From Polytrichum commune (taxonomy: Eukaryota > Streptophyta > Polytrichopsida > Polytrichales > Polytrichaceae), in the NCBI GenBank assembly GCA_950295325.1, contig OX485805.1, forward strand, positions 29,311,501 to 29,375,500: a stretch of 64,000 nt of DNA. The letters are read 5' to 3'. Positions within the stretch are counted from its first letter, which is position 1. The number at the start of each line of letters is the position of its first letter. Both the position numbers and the translations under genes were made by a program. Below are positions 1 to 16,800 of this stretch, in pieces. Under the pieces are notes generated by a model, which saw only the letters and a list, made by a program, of their open reading frames with translations, was not told the DNA's origin and made no database searches.

Positions 1-1220
1 CATTTACTTGACTAAAAGAATACCTATCTCTCTGCCTAACTTAGTCGATTGCGGGATCTGCCGAACCTCGAATATGCCATAAAAGGAAGAAACATCATAA
101 GAAGACTCATATCTAAAACACAAACATCATATCAGAGTTTTTGCGCTTTCAGGTGTGAAATGTACACTTCAAGGGTCGAACTTGTCATCTGCCAGCATGA
201 TGAGCTTGTGTGTCAATTTGTATAACTATCAGGTTCCAACACTCATCCGAATGCACAAGAAGGTGACCAATTTCATGTTCAAAATGCAGAGATTCTGGTT
301 GCAAATGTGTTGTTATTGATTGATGTTGCTTGTTGTTAGCAAGTGACACTGTTCTTGTAGGCTGTGGTGCTACACATAAACTGAAGTCCCTTTTTAGCTG
401 AAATTAGCTTGCCATTTTCCAGCCTCTGCTTCATATTTGTTTCTCGGGAGTTGGAACTTATGCACATGAGGTGTACAATCTCGAATATTATCAACAAGGA
501 TATAGAAAATCATTGCACCTCATCTCTGAAATGGTGTTCATAGTTGAGTTACTAAAGTTTATTGCAATGGGAATTTTGGTCAGTTTAGTAAAAGTTATAT
601 TATACCAGTTTAGTAAAAGTTAAACGTCTATTGACATGTCAAGAGGTGCTACAATGAGTTCGGCCCTCAATAAACCGATATACAATCGTATTCATCCAAA
701 CCTCCAAACTGATATTAAGCACTTAGCAATCATGGAACATGCTGTATGCAAATTAACCAACTCCCGACCAAAAACCTGTTAAAATCCTGTTGAATTAAGG
801 GATAACCCTACTGTTGCAAAATGGGGAGAGTATGAGTCTCTTACAGGCAAACGAATCTTATTTAACTGCAGTTTGATCTTATAATAAAAGTACTGTATAA
901 GATCAACATTTCAGCCTGAATCAGACGTGGATGAAACATAGGGAGTAGAATTTTTACTAAGTTCAGAAAGAGAGCAAGCTTTATAGACCAAGTAATGTAT
1001 ATATGTTTTCCTTTTCCCTTGAGAGTTCATAAATCTGAAAATCAGCAGATGAATTTGAGTGTTGATCTGCTCCAGTGCTAGTTCTCCTTTGTGGGCAAAA
1101 AGGAAAAGTAACGATCCTTTCCTCTCTGCCTATTTAAGGATGGCTTTTTGTGTTTGAAGAAATGATGCAGTACTTACTAAGGGCTACTTCACACACGAGC
1201 CAAGGGTCGTGAGCATTGCA
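1..1220. other. Spacer, no gene recognised
   Basis: I see no coding exon with a recognisable product here. Positions about 540-812 are an old, diverged copy of the foldback element that is nearly intact at 25851-26163. The shared blocks include a stretch resembling 'accaactcccgaccaaaa' and the terminal 'ggataaccctac'. The rest is AT-rich sequence without a repeat I can define. Confidence 0.5.
541..812. mobile_element. Diverged foldback MITE copy (family F)
   Basis: The right half matches the right arm of the foldback element at 25851-26163 in order: a 'ccctcaataaacc' block, a 'cattc..ccaaacctcca' block, an 'atcatggaacatgc' block, 'ccaactcccgaccaaaa' and a terminal 'ggataaccct'. The left half is largely eroded. 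The assignment rests on block order, not on continuous identity. Confidence 0.45.
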
Positions 1221-1659
1221 TTTCCGGAAGAGCTTGGGAGTGGAGGTTATGGACGATTTTCCAAGGGAATGGCTGTCCCACCATCAAATCGGATGTCTAC
1301 AGCTTCGGCATGGTGCTTCTTGAAATCGTTGGTGGGCAGCGAAATTTGAAGGATTCCAACCTTCTTGGGGTTGAACCCGACCCTGAACGCTGTTTATCTC
1401 ACATGGGCATTTTCTAAACTTCACCACAATGGAAATGAGCATACCATGCTTGCTTGAGGTATTGGATTCAATTCTCACCGGAATTGCTAACCCCTTCGAG
1501 GTCCAAAGAGCTTTAAGAGTGGGTATTTGGTGCATTAATGATAATCCTCACCTGTGGCCATCCATGTCCAAGGTTGTGTACATGCTACAAGGCGACGCGA
1601 TTATTGAGCTTCCAGTACCCAGGCCTGAGTTTTTGGAGGACTTACTGACAACATCTTGA
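1221..1659 (+). pseudogene. Receptor-like kinase (S-domain type) pseudogene, internally deleted and frameshifted
   Basis: Three reading frames together give recognisable pieces of a plant receptor kinase domain. At 1221-1270 there is a glycine-loop-like EELGSGGYG. Directly after it, in another frame (from about 1286), comes KSDVYSFGMVLLEIVGG, subdomain IX. A third stretch (1406-1450) reads WAFSKLHHNGNEH. The last frame (1453-1659) reads LEVLDSILTG...RALRVGIWC...PSMSKVVYMLQGD and ends at a TGA. Everything between the glycine loop and DVYSFG is missing: the catalytic lysine, HRD and DFG segments. The piece therefore cannot encode an active kinase. The C-terminal signature is typical of G-type lectin S-receptor-like or related RLKs; the extracellular part is absent, so the subfamily is inferred. 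Confidence 0.8.
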
Positions 1660-2039
1660 GTAGACAAGACTACAAATACTTTCATTCCTCGAACCGTTAC
1701 CTCCAGTGATTTTTTGTTTCAAATTTTGGAGAGGAGCATTGGCGACAACGATTGGAGTAACGCAGCCACATATGAATGATTATACCAATTTTCATTCAAA
1801 TTTATACCACGTTAATCCAAAAGTTGGCGATCTCATCCACTTTATATAAATTTTAGGGATAGTTCTGGATATTAAATCTGCACAGATCCATGGAATAATT
1901 GCATGACATTCTTTTCTGAGAATTGCAAATCACCGGCGCATAGCCAGATTAAAAATCATTGGTTACCTCCACATCGCTCTCTGCTCCATATACACCAGAG
2001 CGAGCAACCACTAAGGTAGATGAGTCTTAACTGATAACT

Positions 2040-2325
2040 TTTTCCTACTTGCCCACTTCTCCTGGGATGTGAAACAGGTGATTAGTACGAGATGGTTAGC
2101 AAATCCAAATTGATGTTGTAGACACTTTCCTCATGATTTTTGGAGGTCATTTGAATATCACATTCATTATCAAAATGAAGATTCTTGTGCTCATAAAATG
2201 GTTATATGGATCCCAATCATGTGGACTAATGAGTCTACCATAATTAACATATTTTAGCACGTAGTCCCATCTCTTTTAACCACATACACACCACTCAAAT
2301 ATAGGTGTTCAATCAAGATAAGAAT
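2040..2325 (+). repeat. Dispersed repeat family A, copy 1
   Basis: About 280 bp matches, block by block, sequences at 15180-15500 and 19370-19665. Shared blocks are a 'cact.ctcc..ggat' start, 'gat.gttagcaaatcca', 'tcattatcaaaatgaagat' and the diagnostic end 'accactcaaatataggtg'. No TIR, tail or coding capacity is visible, so the element class is unknown. Short end fragments also occur near 13030, 17565 and 33860, and reversed near 34530 and 44560. Confidence 0.6.
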
Positions 2326-2524
2326 CGAAGTAGGTGAAAATACTCACTTAGTATTGAACTAAATTTTAAATGGATGAAAAAATGAGTTTGAACTTGCATC
2401 TCTAATTGTAAGCATAGTGTGGTCTTACACTAACTTAAGAGGTGCAAGTGGTGGAGTGGCTCTAACCAAAACACCTATTATACAATTTGGAACACATGAA
2501 CAAAAAGGGCCCATGGGTGTTGGC

Positions 2525-2860
2525 AACTTCTCTTCCAAAGTTCCAAATCCATTGGCTATTGATGGTGGCATGTTGAGCAAATGATGCAGAGATGACTCAA
2601 GATATTGTTTCATATGCAAGGATGCAATGCCCCAACATGTCACACACCAAAATTAGTCTACTCCTAAATAACTTGGAACTTTGAAACGGGAAGAGCACAT
2701 GAATATTGATACAAATATTGTTCCAATGTTCCAAAATGATTGGTTGTCAACATTGGCATGTTCAATGGATGGTGTGTAGATGGCCCGGCACATCAATTTA
2801 TGTGCACAGGTGCATATGGTTGGGACGGCATGGCCTCAAACTAGTTAGATACACAACAGA
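2525..2860 (+). repeat. Dispersed repeat family C, two adjacent copies
   Basis: Two related blocks lie at about 2525-2640 and 2705-2860, and a third is at 17940-18090. They share 'ttccaaagttccaaa', 'attgatggtggcatgttgag' and 'ggtgcatatggttgggacggcatgg'-like segments. No open product is recognised. It is probably a decayed transposon, class unknown. Confidence 0.45.
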
Positions 2861-3652
2861 GAGTTTTGAGGCTCAAGAGGCATTGCTCCCAAGACAAGAG
2901 TTGTGGCAAATTGGGGGAAATTATCAAATGGCAAATACACAGGTGACTATAATCTACAGGCACAAAAATGCAGTGACAAAAAATTGACCCACCTTTCCTA
3001 GCGACATTACAATAAAAGTTTTCAACATCTGTTTCGACCAAGGTTCTGCAACTCCAGGTCTGTAATTTAGGCAGCTTTTTAGTATGAGACATGGCAGAGA
3101 TGTACCAGTTGAACAAAATTCATTATGAACTAGGCAATTGCAGAACTGGGAAAGACCCACTCAATATACTTCACACCAGTTTGGTGCCTGAGCTGTTTTT
3201 CCATGACCAGTCAAGCACAGTAATCTTGATATTTGAAATTTGAATGATGCTTTATTTGATTTACAATTATGTTACTGGGATCTAAAAAGCTACCCTCGTC
3301 TTTTGAGGGCAAGATGGTTGAAATCAAGAGGGTGCACTATGAGTGCATCTCAACCAAAAAAAAATTACTGTATGCTATAACTGCTGATCAAGAATATTTC
3401 TTTGTATCGTCGAATTACCATGTCACAATGCTAAGGTGGGACACAGAAGGCTACACCAATATCAACAATTGTGTGAAATGAATCGCAGTAGCCTAGTGAA
3501 TGATCTGCTTAAGCAGCTTCGCCTGCACATAATGAACAAGTCAAATCTTGATTCAGAACTGGGAAAACATACATAATTTTCATCTGCGCTCTACAAGTGT
3601 GTACTGGTTTGGAAACAGACCAACATTTAAATCTTATTACATAAACCTTGGT
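2861..3652. other. Spacer and probable 3' region of the beta-amylase gene
   Basis: No gene is recognised. The part nearest 3652 is probably the 3' untranslated region of the minus-strand beta-amylase gene. Short open frames here have no recognisable product. Confidence 0.45.
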
Positions 3653-8310
<4,658 letters not shown>

Positions 8311-8316
8311 CGCCAA

Positions 8317-8336
8317 TCTCCCTCTCTCTCTCTCTC
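8317..8336 (-). repeat. CT/GA microsatellite in the BAM1 leader
   Basis: The plus strand reads as CT repeats, so the transcript leader reads as GA repeats ending about seven bases before the ATG. GA/CT tracts next to plant start codons are often bound by BPC/GAGA factors; that role is inference here. Confidence 0.7.
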
Positions 8337-8665
8337 ACAAACTCACCCCAAAACTGCACCACTATTTCTACTTACTCAACCTCCCAGGCTACTACCACCT
8401 TTGAATCTCAGGCTCGGAGCAAAAAGTAGCAGGAAGGACAACTTCACAACACAACCTCCTGCTACTCCTGCTTGCTAAATACCCACCCGAATTTGTCTCA
8501 AGATGAAATATGTGCACCGCAAACTTAAAGATGCAGCTCCCGAAGCACGATTCTCATCCCAACTGGGAACTCCTTACTCCACATTCCCCATCGAGGAGCA
8601 GAGCAATTCTGTTATTGTCTGTAGCTGGCCAAGGTCTAGATTCCATCGATCCTAGGTACAGTACT

Positions 8666-8673
8666 AATTTATA
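8666..8673 (-). promoter_or_regulatory. Candidate TATA box of BAM1
   Basis: Read on the minus strand this is TATAAATT, about 360 bases upstream of the BAM1 start codon, implying a leader of roughly 330 bases. It is the best TATA match I saw in the upstream region; no transcript evidence is available. Confidence 0.4.
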
Positions 8674-8942
8674 ACCAGAGTCATGTTGCTGCTACCTACT
8701 GCCTGCCTGCCTCAACGTAGGCTGCATTGGGAAACGTGATCAAAGAATTCTGAAAAGTCGAGGAATTCGGGCGCAGTTGCTGCAGGCCAGGTGTGGACAG
8801 ATGGACGGAGAGATCGGAGAGATCGATCGATCATAAAGTACCAGAAATTCGTCTTCACGAAATAATCATCGGATGAAGGGGAAGCCAGGGCCAGGGCTCG
8901 TAAATTACGAGGAGGTTCAGAATAACCCAAAAACTTACAAAG

Positions 8943-8957
8943 ACGACGTCACGTCAC
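8943..8957 (-). promoter_or_regulatory. Paired TGACG / ACGT motifs upstream of BAM1
   Basis: On the minus strand this reads TGACGTGACGTC, two overlapping TGACG motifs of the as-1 type with ACGT cores recognised by bZIP factors. It lies about 640 bases upstream of the BAM1 ATG and 270 bases upstream of the TATA candidate. That would fit stress-linked control of a BAM1-type enzyme; the link is inference. Confidence 0.4.
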
Positions 8958-10994
8958 ATTCACAACAAGACTCCGCCCAGTTGACCCCCCGACATGCAAG
9001 AGAGAGAGCGAGCGAGTGACTCCTTTTTGCCCGCATTTTGATAAGTCCAGTGAATTTGTGGAAGCTTTTGTGGACGGAGAGATTGAGAACATAAAGTCCA
9101 AGATTCCCAAATCCAATGGAGTGTGTGTTGTTGTGTGAGTGCATAGGTGAGTTACTTACTGGTGGCATGTTGTCACTTGCACTAGGCTCGAAGAAGCTTG
9201 AATTGGTCAGATGGTTCATGATGGTGGTGGTGGTGGTGAAGAGTTTGTGCTTTTCTTTTCTTTTCTTTTTCGCATGCTCGAGGTTTTTGGGAGCGAAAAT
9301 ATATCGCAAGTGGATGAGTGATAGATGTGGAGTCATGCTTCGCACATGGATGTTGTTGTAGGTGCTTGAAGGCGAGGGAATGAATGACAACAACGACTGA
9401 CACTCGTGTGTGGCCCCATCTCTTCCACATTGATTGAGTGAGTGAAACGGCGGGTGAGGTTTGGCATAAAACTATGATCTAAGGAACGTCGAACGTTGTT
9501 ATTTGGTGAAAAGTAGTTTATGTGAACATAATATTAAAGTATATTTTTTACTTTTATATTTTCAATTGTTTATTTTGAATATCAATCTTTCATATCACGA
9601 TATGTTGTGTGCAGTTTGTACTTGTACAAGATATAGCGTATTTTCAAATACATGCATACATCATCGAGAAATTATTAAATAACATACCCTTAAGAGGAAA
9701 ACACTGTAAAGTTTCTATTGATCAAATACATGGTTGAAGCCTAAGCACATACATGTCATCTTTTAGATGTGCTTAGGTGGAAACCAATCAAATATTTTCA
9801 AAACATATTCTTTGGAATTCCATTCTCCAAGTGCAAGATTCACAAAATTGGCAAGCCAACTATAACCAAGTAAATGTATCAAAACCAAAGCAAATCAATC
9901 CTCCCTCTCTCCCTCCCTCTCACCTCTCGTTCCCACCTTAGACCTTCTTTGGGTCTCCTCGCCCTCGTATGCATTGTGTTCATTGAAGCTCTAGTAAGTA
10001 GAGATATCCAAGCAACGATGATATAACCAAGGAGTACAAGACTCAAGTTAATACTAACACTTAACAAAAGAAATACTCATGGTTATAGTCATCAAACATA
10101 TTGACTAACACTTCACCCTCACTTTCAAGGATTATGTATACTCGCTCTCCAATAACACTACACCTTTACTAAGACTTTACCTCAACTCCATAAGAATATG
10201 ATACACAAAGGATGACTTACCCCTCGTAGTCCCCCCCTCAATAAAATAATAATAATAATAATAATAACTAAAAACTAAATAAACATAGAAACCACCATTT
10301 GAATTCCATATGTGTACACAACCGTAGTTCTCTAGCAGCTTGGGACCAACAAGGATCATATTCATGACCAGTGTCTACGTAAACTCACTCCTTAAAACGT
10401 GAAAATGCAGTAAGTTGCTCTACATCCTATACGCTTTTGATCGGCGTTGCTATGTCTCCAAAAACAACATTGAAAACCCTCACCTCGGTTTCATTGACGT
10501 TGTGTTGAAAAAGAATCGATCCTCAACCTATGAAAGACTTGTTCTCACTTAAAGCTCTCTTCGTCCACAATGGATAATTTCACCCCCAAACACCACGAAG
10601 CACGAGCCTCCCAACATGTATCCGGCAACCATGATTTTCACAAGGACTTAGTGGCCCACAAGTGAGGCCCAAAACACACCACCACCACTACCGCCGCAAG
10701 CCAAATTGGAGGAAAGCTAGCGTAACTTTAGACCATGTGAATTTTAGAGCCATCATGGTTCTAAATAGGAGGTGGGATAGCAAACTCCTTTTGGTGCTCT
10801 TTTTGCATCACGAGTGGACGGCAAGTGGCCTTACTGTAAAACCACTATTTCCGGAAAAAATAGGATTTACGTACTCCCCCCTTTTGTCCGGGAATAGAAA
10901 TAACTAGTTTTGACGAGGAATGGAATGGGGGGCTGGGGCTTTAGGTGAAAACAAGTCATTTATAGGTTTGAGGGTCGATTCATTTCAACTCCAT
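8958..10994. other. Spacer upstream of BAM1
   Basis: The first ~450 bases are moderately GC-rich with GAGAGA and CACCAC-type simple tracts and may be distal promoter. A long open frame there begins at a non-ATG codon and resembles nothing known. From 9470 on the sequence is AT-rich with no recognised gene. An (AAT)n microsatellite lies at 10245-10267. Confidence 0.45.
10245..10267. repeat. (AAT)n microsatellite
   Basis: About seven perfect AAT units lie in AT-rich spacer, followed by 'actaaaaact'. Confidence 0.85.
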
Positions 10995-11180
10995 CTCTTT
11001 TGAGATGGGCCCCACCAACATCACTGAGGTGAAGAGGGATTGGCAACCCTCCATTTTTCTTTGAGTTGGGGTCCCACCAACAGTACCAAGGTAAAGAAGG
11101 TCTAGTAGCCTCCCATCTATGAGTTGGGGCCCCACCAGCATAGTTACCAAGGTAAAGGGCGTCTAATAAAAACACGATCC
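10995..11180. repeat. Three diverged ~65-bp tandem units
   Basis: Blocks resembling 'gagttggggtcccaccaaca', followed by an 'aaggtaaag' motif and then 'ctagtagcctccc'-like sequence, recur three times (near 11000, 11063 and 11120). The units are imperfect. No function is visible. Confidence 0.6.
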
Positions 11181-11584
11181 CCATTATTCATTTGTGGTTG
11201 ATGCATTTCAAGTGGGTTTTCCTAAATTGAGTTGGGGATTGCAATACTTATTCAGGGTTAAATTGTTATAAGATAATGTAACTACACTGAATAGTTTAAT
11301 AAGCCACGGTATTTTTCTAGAACCCACATTAATTTTCATGTAGAGTGTTAGTGTGGGTCAGATTAATGTTCAACCCATGCCAACTTTCTAGTGGAAAATC
11401 AATGTGGGCCATATTAATTGTTTTCTTAGAGACTTGATGTTGGTGGTTATTTTATTGTGTGCTATGTTTGTCCTAATACTAATATTCAATGTGGGGGTCG
11501 GAAGTTTTCATGATGACTTAGGGGAAGACCCAAGGTCTCAGACCCACATTCCACCTTGACTAGAAAATAGTGTGACCCACACTA

Positions 11585-11945
11585 ATTATTTCCACGTTAA
11601 TTCTCCACCCACACTAATAAGACTATACACCATAACATGTGTATTGTCACCCTACGAAATGTCACCACTTTTCTCATATCCCAAAACTCTAGGGAAAGGA
11701 TGTGCTCAGTTTAAATCTCCCTCTTTGTCGTCACATTTACCTCTCATATACTTGAATAACAACATTAAAATAATATACCAAAGAGTTCAAACCACATGCT
11801 CGCACGCATCACGTCATCTTTGTTGTCACTATTGCAATGTTGACTTTGGGTTATTCCACAATGTCACATGCCACACTAATTCTTTATTATCATGTATCCA
11901 TGTTAGCACTACACACCTCCTTAATATCACGTGCACTTTGGTTAC
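11585..11945 (+). repeat. Dispersed repeat family D, copy 1
   Basis: This stretch aligns in order with 36275-36590 in the same orientation. Shared blocks include 'ccc.aaac.ctaggaaa', 'atgctc.cagttt.a.tct', 'aattcaaaccaca.ctcgcacgcatcac' and 'catccatgtta.cactac..aactccttaatatca'. A long open frame crosses it, but the second copy does not keep that frame, so it is not called as a gene. Confidence 0.6.
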
Positions 11946-12419
11946 CGCATGCATGATATTAGGAAGGCTGGAGTGCACATGTTGCAATATAATTGACTGT
12001 GCTTTCATCTCAGATATGTATTGTTGGTGGGGACCCAATCTCAAAGAGGCAAGGGTGGAAAAAACCCAACTTTTTCCCGGCCGATGCGATAGGTTTTTGG
12101 TGTTGGTGCAAAAAAACCCGATTTTCGCGAATAAAACCATGGTTTCATTCCAACACTTGACACTTGGCAATCAACACCACCATTGACGGACATTGGGCCC
12201 TCTGCCCTATAACCTCAACTTATCTGCAATAAAACCGAATAAAACCAGATCTTGCTGGACCTCAGATGATTGGGGTTTTAATAATAATAATAATGAAAAA
12301 CTATGGAAAACCCAACCGTTAAAAACCACGTGGTGCTAGCCTTACAAAAGAGGCGGGTGTCAAGCCTTTGGCCATGAAATAAGTGGACCCACAAAGAGCA
12401 CATTCATTATTCCCTCCTC

Positions 12420-12800
12420 GGGAACATCACACTCGGGGTCTCACAGCCTCACTCTTGGACTGGCAATAAGTTAGAGGCCCGTACACAGGCTTACCAAATT
12501 CAGTTGTGTGAACCAATAAGAACTGAGGTCGTTGAGGACTAGCCTGGAGGTGACAAGTGTATGGACACGTGTCAGGAGCAGGTGGCACGTGCTCTGGGTC
12601 CAGAAACGTGGCACTCTCGGATTGGACGTGCTGTGGGGAAACAAGGTGGACCAGCAAAGTGGTTACTCCTGTTCCCATTGCGTTCCCACTGTGTGCACAC
12701 GATTCTTCCTTGGGAGTGCCGTCAATCCACATTGGGTTTCCAAGTTCTCGCCATTGGCTTCGAACTCCAGTATATATGGTGCGCGAGTTACGTGAGGTCA
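12420..12800 (+). promoter_or_regulatory. Orphan promoter-like island with ABRE/G-box motifs and TATA box
   Basis: This GC-richer block in AT-rich spacer has a dense run of ACGT elements: palindromic GACACGTGTC at 12564-12573, GCACGTGC at 12585-12592, ACGTGGC at 12606-12612 and a further GACGTG near 12625. CCAAT-type motifs lie near 12510 (forward) and 12620 (inverted), and TATATAT is at 12771-12777. The spacing (ABREs ~170-210 bases before the TATA) is that of a plus-strand ABA-type promoter. Downstream I find only a 19-codon frame from an ATG near 12855, no known exon. It may belong to a noncoding RNA, a gene with a distant first exon, or a lost gene. Confidence 0.5.
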
Positions 12801-13762
12801 AAGTGAAGATAATTTTGTTTTTGTTGTCAAGATTGATCCGGAAATTGTCTCAACCATGTTAGCGATCGCCACGTTGCGTAGATTATCCATTCCCTGTGTC
12901 CAAATTGGGAGTTGAATAGGAAATCAAAGTGTAGATTGTCATCCTCTTCAACTGATCTCATTGTTTTTCTGGTTGTGTTAACAAGTAGAAAAATAGATTG
13001 GTGGGTATATTCTGAGGATTCACTTTACCACTCAAATATAGGTGTTTGATCGAAAAGAGCGACCAACACGAGACCCACATACCTTACACGGTCATATATT
13101 GACGGGTTGCCATGAGACTTTGAAATAAATAAATAAATAAAAGCTTTCTCAAAATGCGAATTCAATGTACATAGCCGAGTTCATGTGAAAATCGTTAGGA
13201 CTTGAGGTTCATGACAACCATGTTAGGGGGTAAAGTTTTCTTTTTAAAAAAAAACTCACCTCCTTATAGGTTTGTCGGGTGATTCATGCCAACTTAATCA
13301 TGCTAGACTAATTTGTGATCTTTGGTGTACAATTTAACAGTCAGAGGTGTGTTTGCAGGGGAGGGAGAAACTATCGCATACAAACATGCCTCTCATTCAT
13401 CCAACATATGCAAAAAAAACCCTGAAATGGTATGCAACCTAGAGATTATTATTTGCAGAAGCTGATCAGACACCATAATAAGCTTCAAAGACCCGAATTT
13501 AGTCTAGTCCCAAGTCGTTTGAGATGAATCAGCCACAAACGCACACGGGTAGATCACTTAGTGCATTTTAAAAACGACGTGCGGCATAATATAGAGAGGA
13601 TTAAAATCATTTGAAATAAAAATTATAAAGGAATTCCAAATAATGAAGGGGCCATTAAATGTAGACAATCCCATTATAAGTAAGTTAGATGGACATAAAA
13701 CGTGGGCCATTATTTTTTTGTAAAATTAATATAAGGGTTGAAGATAAGGATCCTAGAAGGAT

Positions 13763-13870
13763 CCTATGTGTTTTCATCATAACAATGTTTGCAATGGTAT
13801 TACTTTGCTATGGTCTCCTATGTGTTTTTTTCATAACTTTGTTTGCAATGATATTATTGTTTGCACCCTT
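13763..13870 (+). repeat. 54-bp tandem duplication
   Basis: Two adjacent units start with 'cctatgtgtttt' at 13763 and 13817 and both contain 'tttgcaatg.tattatt'-like sequence. No gene is associated. Confidence 0.75.
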
Positions 13871-16800
13871 CTTTGTTTCCATGCTTTCCCTCAACACTCG
13901 TCAATTGCGTTAGGAAGTAGATTAGCTTTTCTACTTAAAAGGAATATAGAGTACAAAAAATTACAGTGACTTGGACAATAGAAGTAATGGAAGGGTGCAG
14001 ACAAATGGGCCATTTTTGAAATTTAAGTAATTATAGGGAGGCTTTAATTCAGCCCTTGAAGGTAAATGGCCCCAAAACAAAAAAAAACCCCAGCCGCACG
14101 TGGTGCACAAAAATGCCTTAGAGTGACCTACCCGTGCAAACGCATACGAGGCCAAGCTTTTATGTTGGATGGTTGAGAGGTATGCTTGTATGGGATACTT
14201 CTCATCGTCACCTTCAGTCCCTTTAAATAATATCATCATTGCCACAAATCCGTAAGTGTTGAGTCAAACTAGGCAGAGCACATACGACCCAATTTCCTAA
14301 AGTGTCCAAACTTCAAATATGGTGGAAACTGTCAAAGACACGCCCAATTTATTTTGATCTAGGGAGACTAATAAGATACAAGGGTAGAAAGAGAGAGAGA
14401 GAGCGAAGTTACTATGTATATTTCTTGAGAGTATTGATGTATCATGCTCCGAATGGCCTTGGTGAACAAGTTGTTATGACCTTATGGATATACACTACAC
14501 TGACTATCCCGTTTGGTGCGTGTGGTAATAATTCCCGAAACACACATCATTTTGCCAAATCTCAAAAATTAGCGAAGGCTGAAATTTTTTACCGAGTGAT
14601 ACTAAATTCATGCTCATTTACCATACATTTCAAGAAAATTAATGAATTTTTTAAGGTGTTCGTCGAATGCATGATCTGTTTTATGAGCTCAAAGAAGTTT
14701 CTTATTCGTCTTCTTTTCAATCGGCGCCTCATTCTGGAGACACCTCCCAACGATAAGAAATCGAAGAGAGCTTGGATTGAGAGCTTCTAACACTTTGACA
14801 CTCGCAGCTCCCAAAACCCTCGATCGTTTGGCGACACTAATTTCAAAGCGTAAGGAAATTTAGTATCACCTTTGCGAATTTCCCACACGCATCATTAGCC
14901 CACCCTCACTAAATGGAATTATCATTGAATATATGTATATATATAGAGAGAGAAAGAGATATGGCATTTGGAACATGTGGAGGTGGTGATAGTATCTTAA
15001 GACTATCGCTCTGATTTTAATCCCCCTAGGATGAGCTTTTCATGTAAAGTGTGGTCAAGAAAGTTGGAGCAACAGTGTGTGATGTGGGCGCCTCGATTCT
15101 ATGTGTGGGTAGAAACGATGCTGTACTAGGGCAACTAACGTCCTATGTAGTTCCTTCAAAGTAGACCAAGGTTAAGTGGGCCACTTTTCTCTCCATCTCC
15201 ACTTCTCGAAGGATACGAAACTTGCAATTAGTGTGAGATGATTAGCAAACCCAAGTCATGTCTCTAGCCACCTTCTTTATAATTATTGGAGTTTGTGTGA
15301 ATGTTCTATTAATTTGTCAATGTGAAGATTTTATGATCGTGTAGGTCGTCCTCGATGTTGTGTTGATTATTGGGTCCAGAATAGTTAACAGATTTTGAGC
15401 ATGTAGTCCAATCGTTTTTCAACACATTTCTTTTTGGCGTATGTTCTTAGATTCACCCCCAAACATACACCCCACTCATGTATAGGTATCGGTTTAAGGT
15501 CAAACACCAAATTAGCACATCTACCTTACCTTTACGTTCATGTGTGATTGGACATGTGTATGTTGGAATTCAAGTTCCATGCCATATTTTAAGCAGTCCT
15601 AAATAACCACAACCTGACATGTGGTAATTATCTAGAACAAAATTATTGACACTAAATTTGTCCCGCACGTTGGCTAACGTTTCTCCGGTTCCACGGTAGA
15701 GAGGAAGATACCGATAAAGTGCAATAGAACTTGTGTGTCGAGGTGTATCTTATATGTTTTATTACACTGACATATCGCCTTTATACCAGAGGTCGAGTTG
15801 AGAGCTTGGACTTGTAACTATTGGGAATTTGATACTTGCATTTGACTAGAGTACATTTAGAGTTAGAACTAGTGAGAGCTCCACCGATTTTGAGGCTCTC
15901 GCTAGTTTGAGCAAGTGTAAAATAATCATGTTCAAAGTAAGATCTCAAGAGTGGATTAATGTCAAACAAAGGAGAATTATATGAAAAGTCAAGGAACCTT
16001 CGAAAGCGCATAGGTTGAGGACCCACAAAATGAGATTTTGAACTCTCAACATTCTTAAGGGCCTTTTAGAATAGAGAGATTGAGAGATCAAATATTGAGA
16101 GCATGTAGAAGTGAGCCTTCTCATGGACGGAGGAATGTCTTACACATGCTTGTTCATCTCAAGTCCAATTTACACTTGAGCTTTTAAATTGAGAGTTTGA
16201 CCTTATTACAAATCTTACAAAGCTCATATGGTCCTTCATGGATCATATAGGAAAGACTATGACCAACTCTAGGTCATTTTTGACGAGCTCATAGTGAAAA
16301 TTCTAAGCTATCTCATAGAGGGACGCAAGCACGGTCAAGTGCACAACTCCATTACCCTGCATAGGTTTAAGTGAAAGTGATTCAAAACTATATACTAACT
16401 TTGAATTTTGTGAAGGAAAAATTCATAAACATTTGAAAAACACATTGATCTACAAAGCAAAGCAATTTGTGTTGACGAAAAAAATTCAAGAAAAGTCTAC
16501 ATATTCTAGAAGATGGTGCAAGTAGTGTGCAAGTAGATATATTGAACACATGATTGTTTAAAATACGTTTAAAACGTGATAAAATTACATTAAAAATATG
16601 TTTTCTACAATTTTTTGTAATGATGCTCTCAAGTTTATAATAATTTCAAGGAATATGAAAAAAAATCCAACTTCAAAATATTTAAGATCATGAAATCTAC
16701 ATCCAAAACCAAATTTAGCCATTACCTTTTTAGCATTATTTTTTGATGATATGTTTTGAAGATCTCATCTTGATATTCTATATGTGAGTACCTAACACAA

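Noticed and set aside
8935-9393. 152-codon open frame on the minus strand upstream of BAM1
   Set aside because: It begins at a non-ATG codon, has simple-repeat tracts (Lys, Thr, His runs) and no domain, and lies in what should be promoter.
11572-12186. 204-codon open frame on the plus strand
   Set aside because: It begins with GTG, runs across a dispersed repeat whose second copy (36275-36590) does not keep the frame, and has no recognisable domain.
12427-12801. 124-codon minus frame and three overlapping plus frames at 12.5-12.9 kb
   Set aside because: Several frames open at once reflects GC-rich promoter-like sequence; none resembles a protein.
14302-14790. 162-codon open frame on the plus strand
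   Set aside because: GTG start, crosses a GAGA microsatellite, no recognisable motif or splice context.
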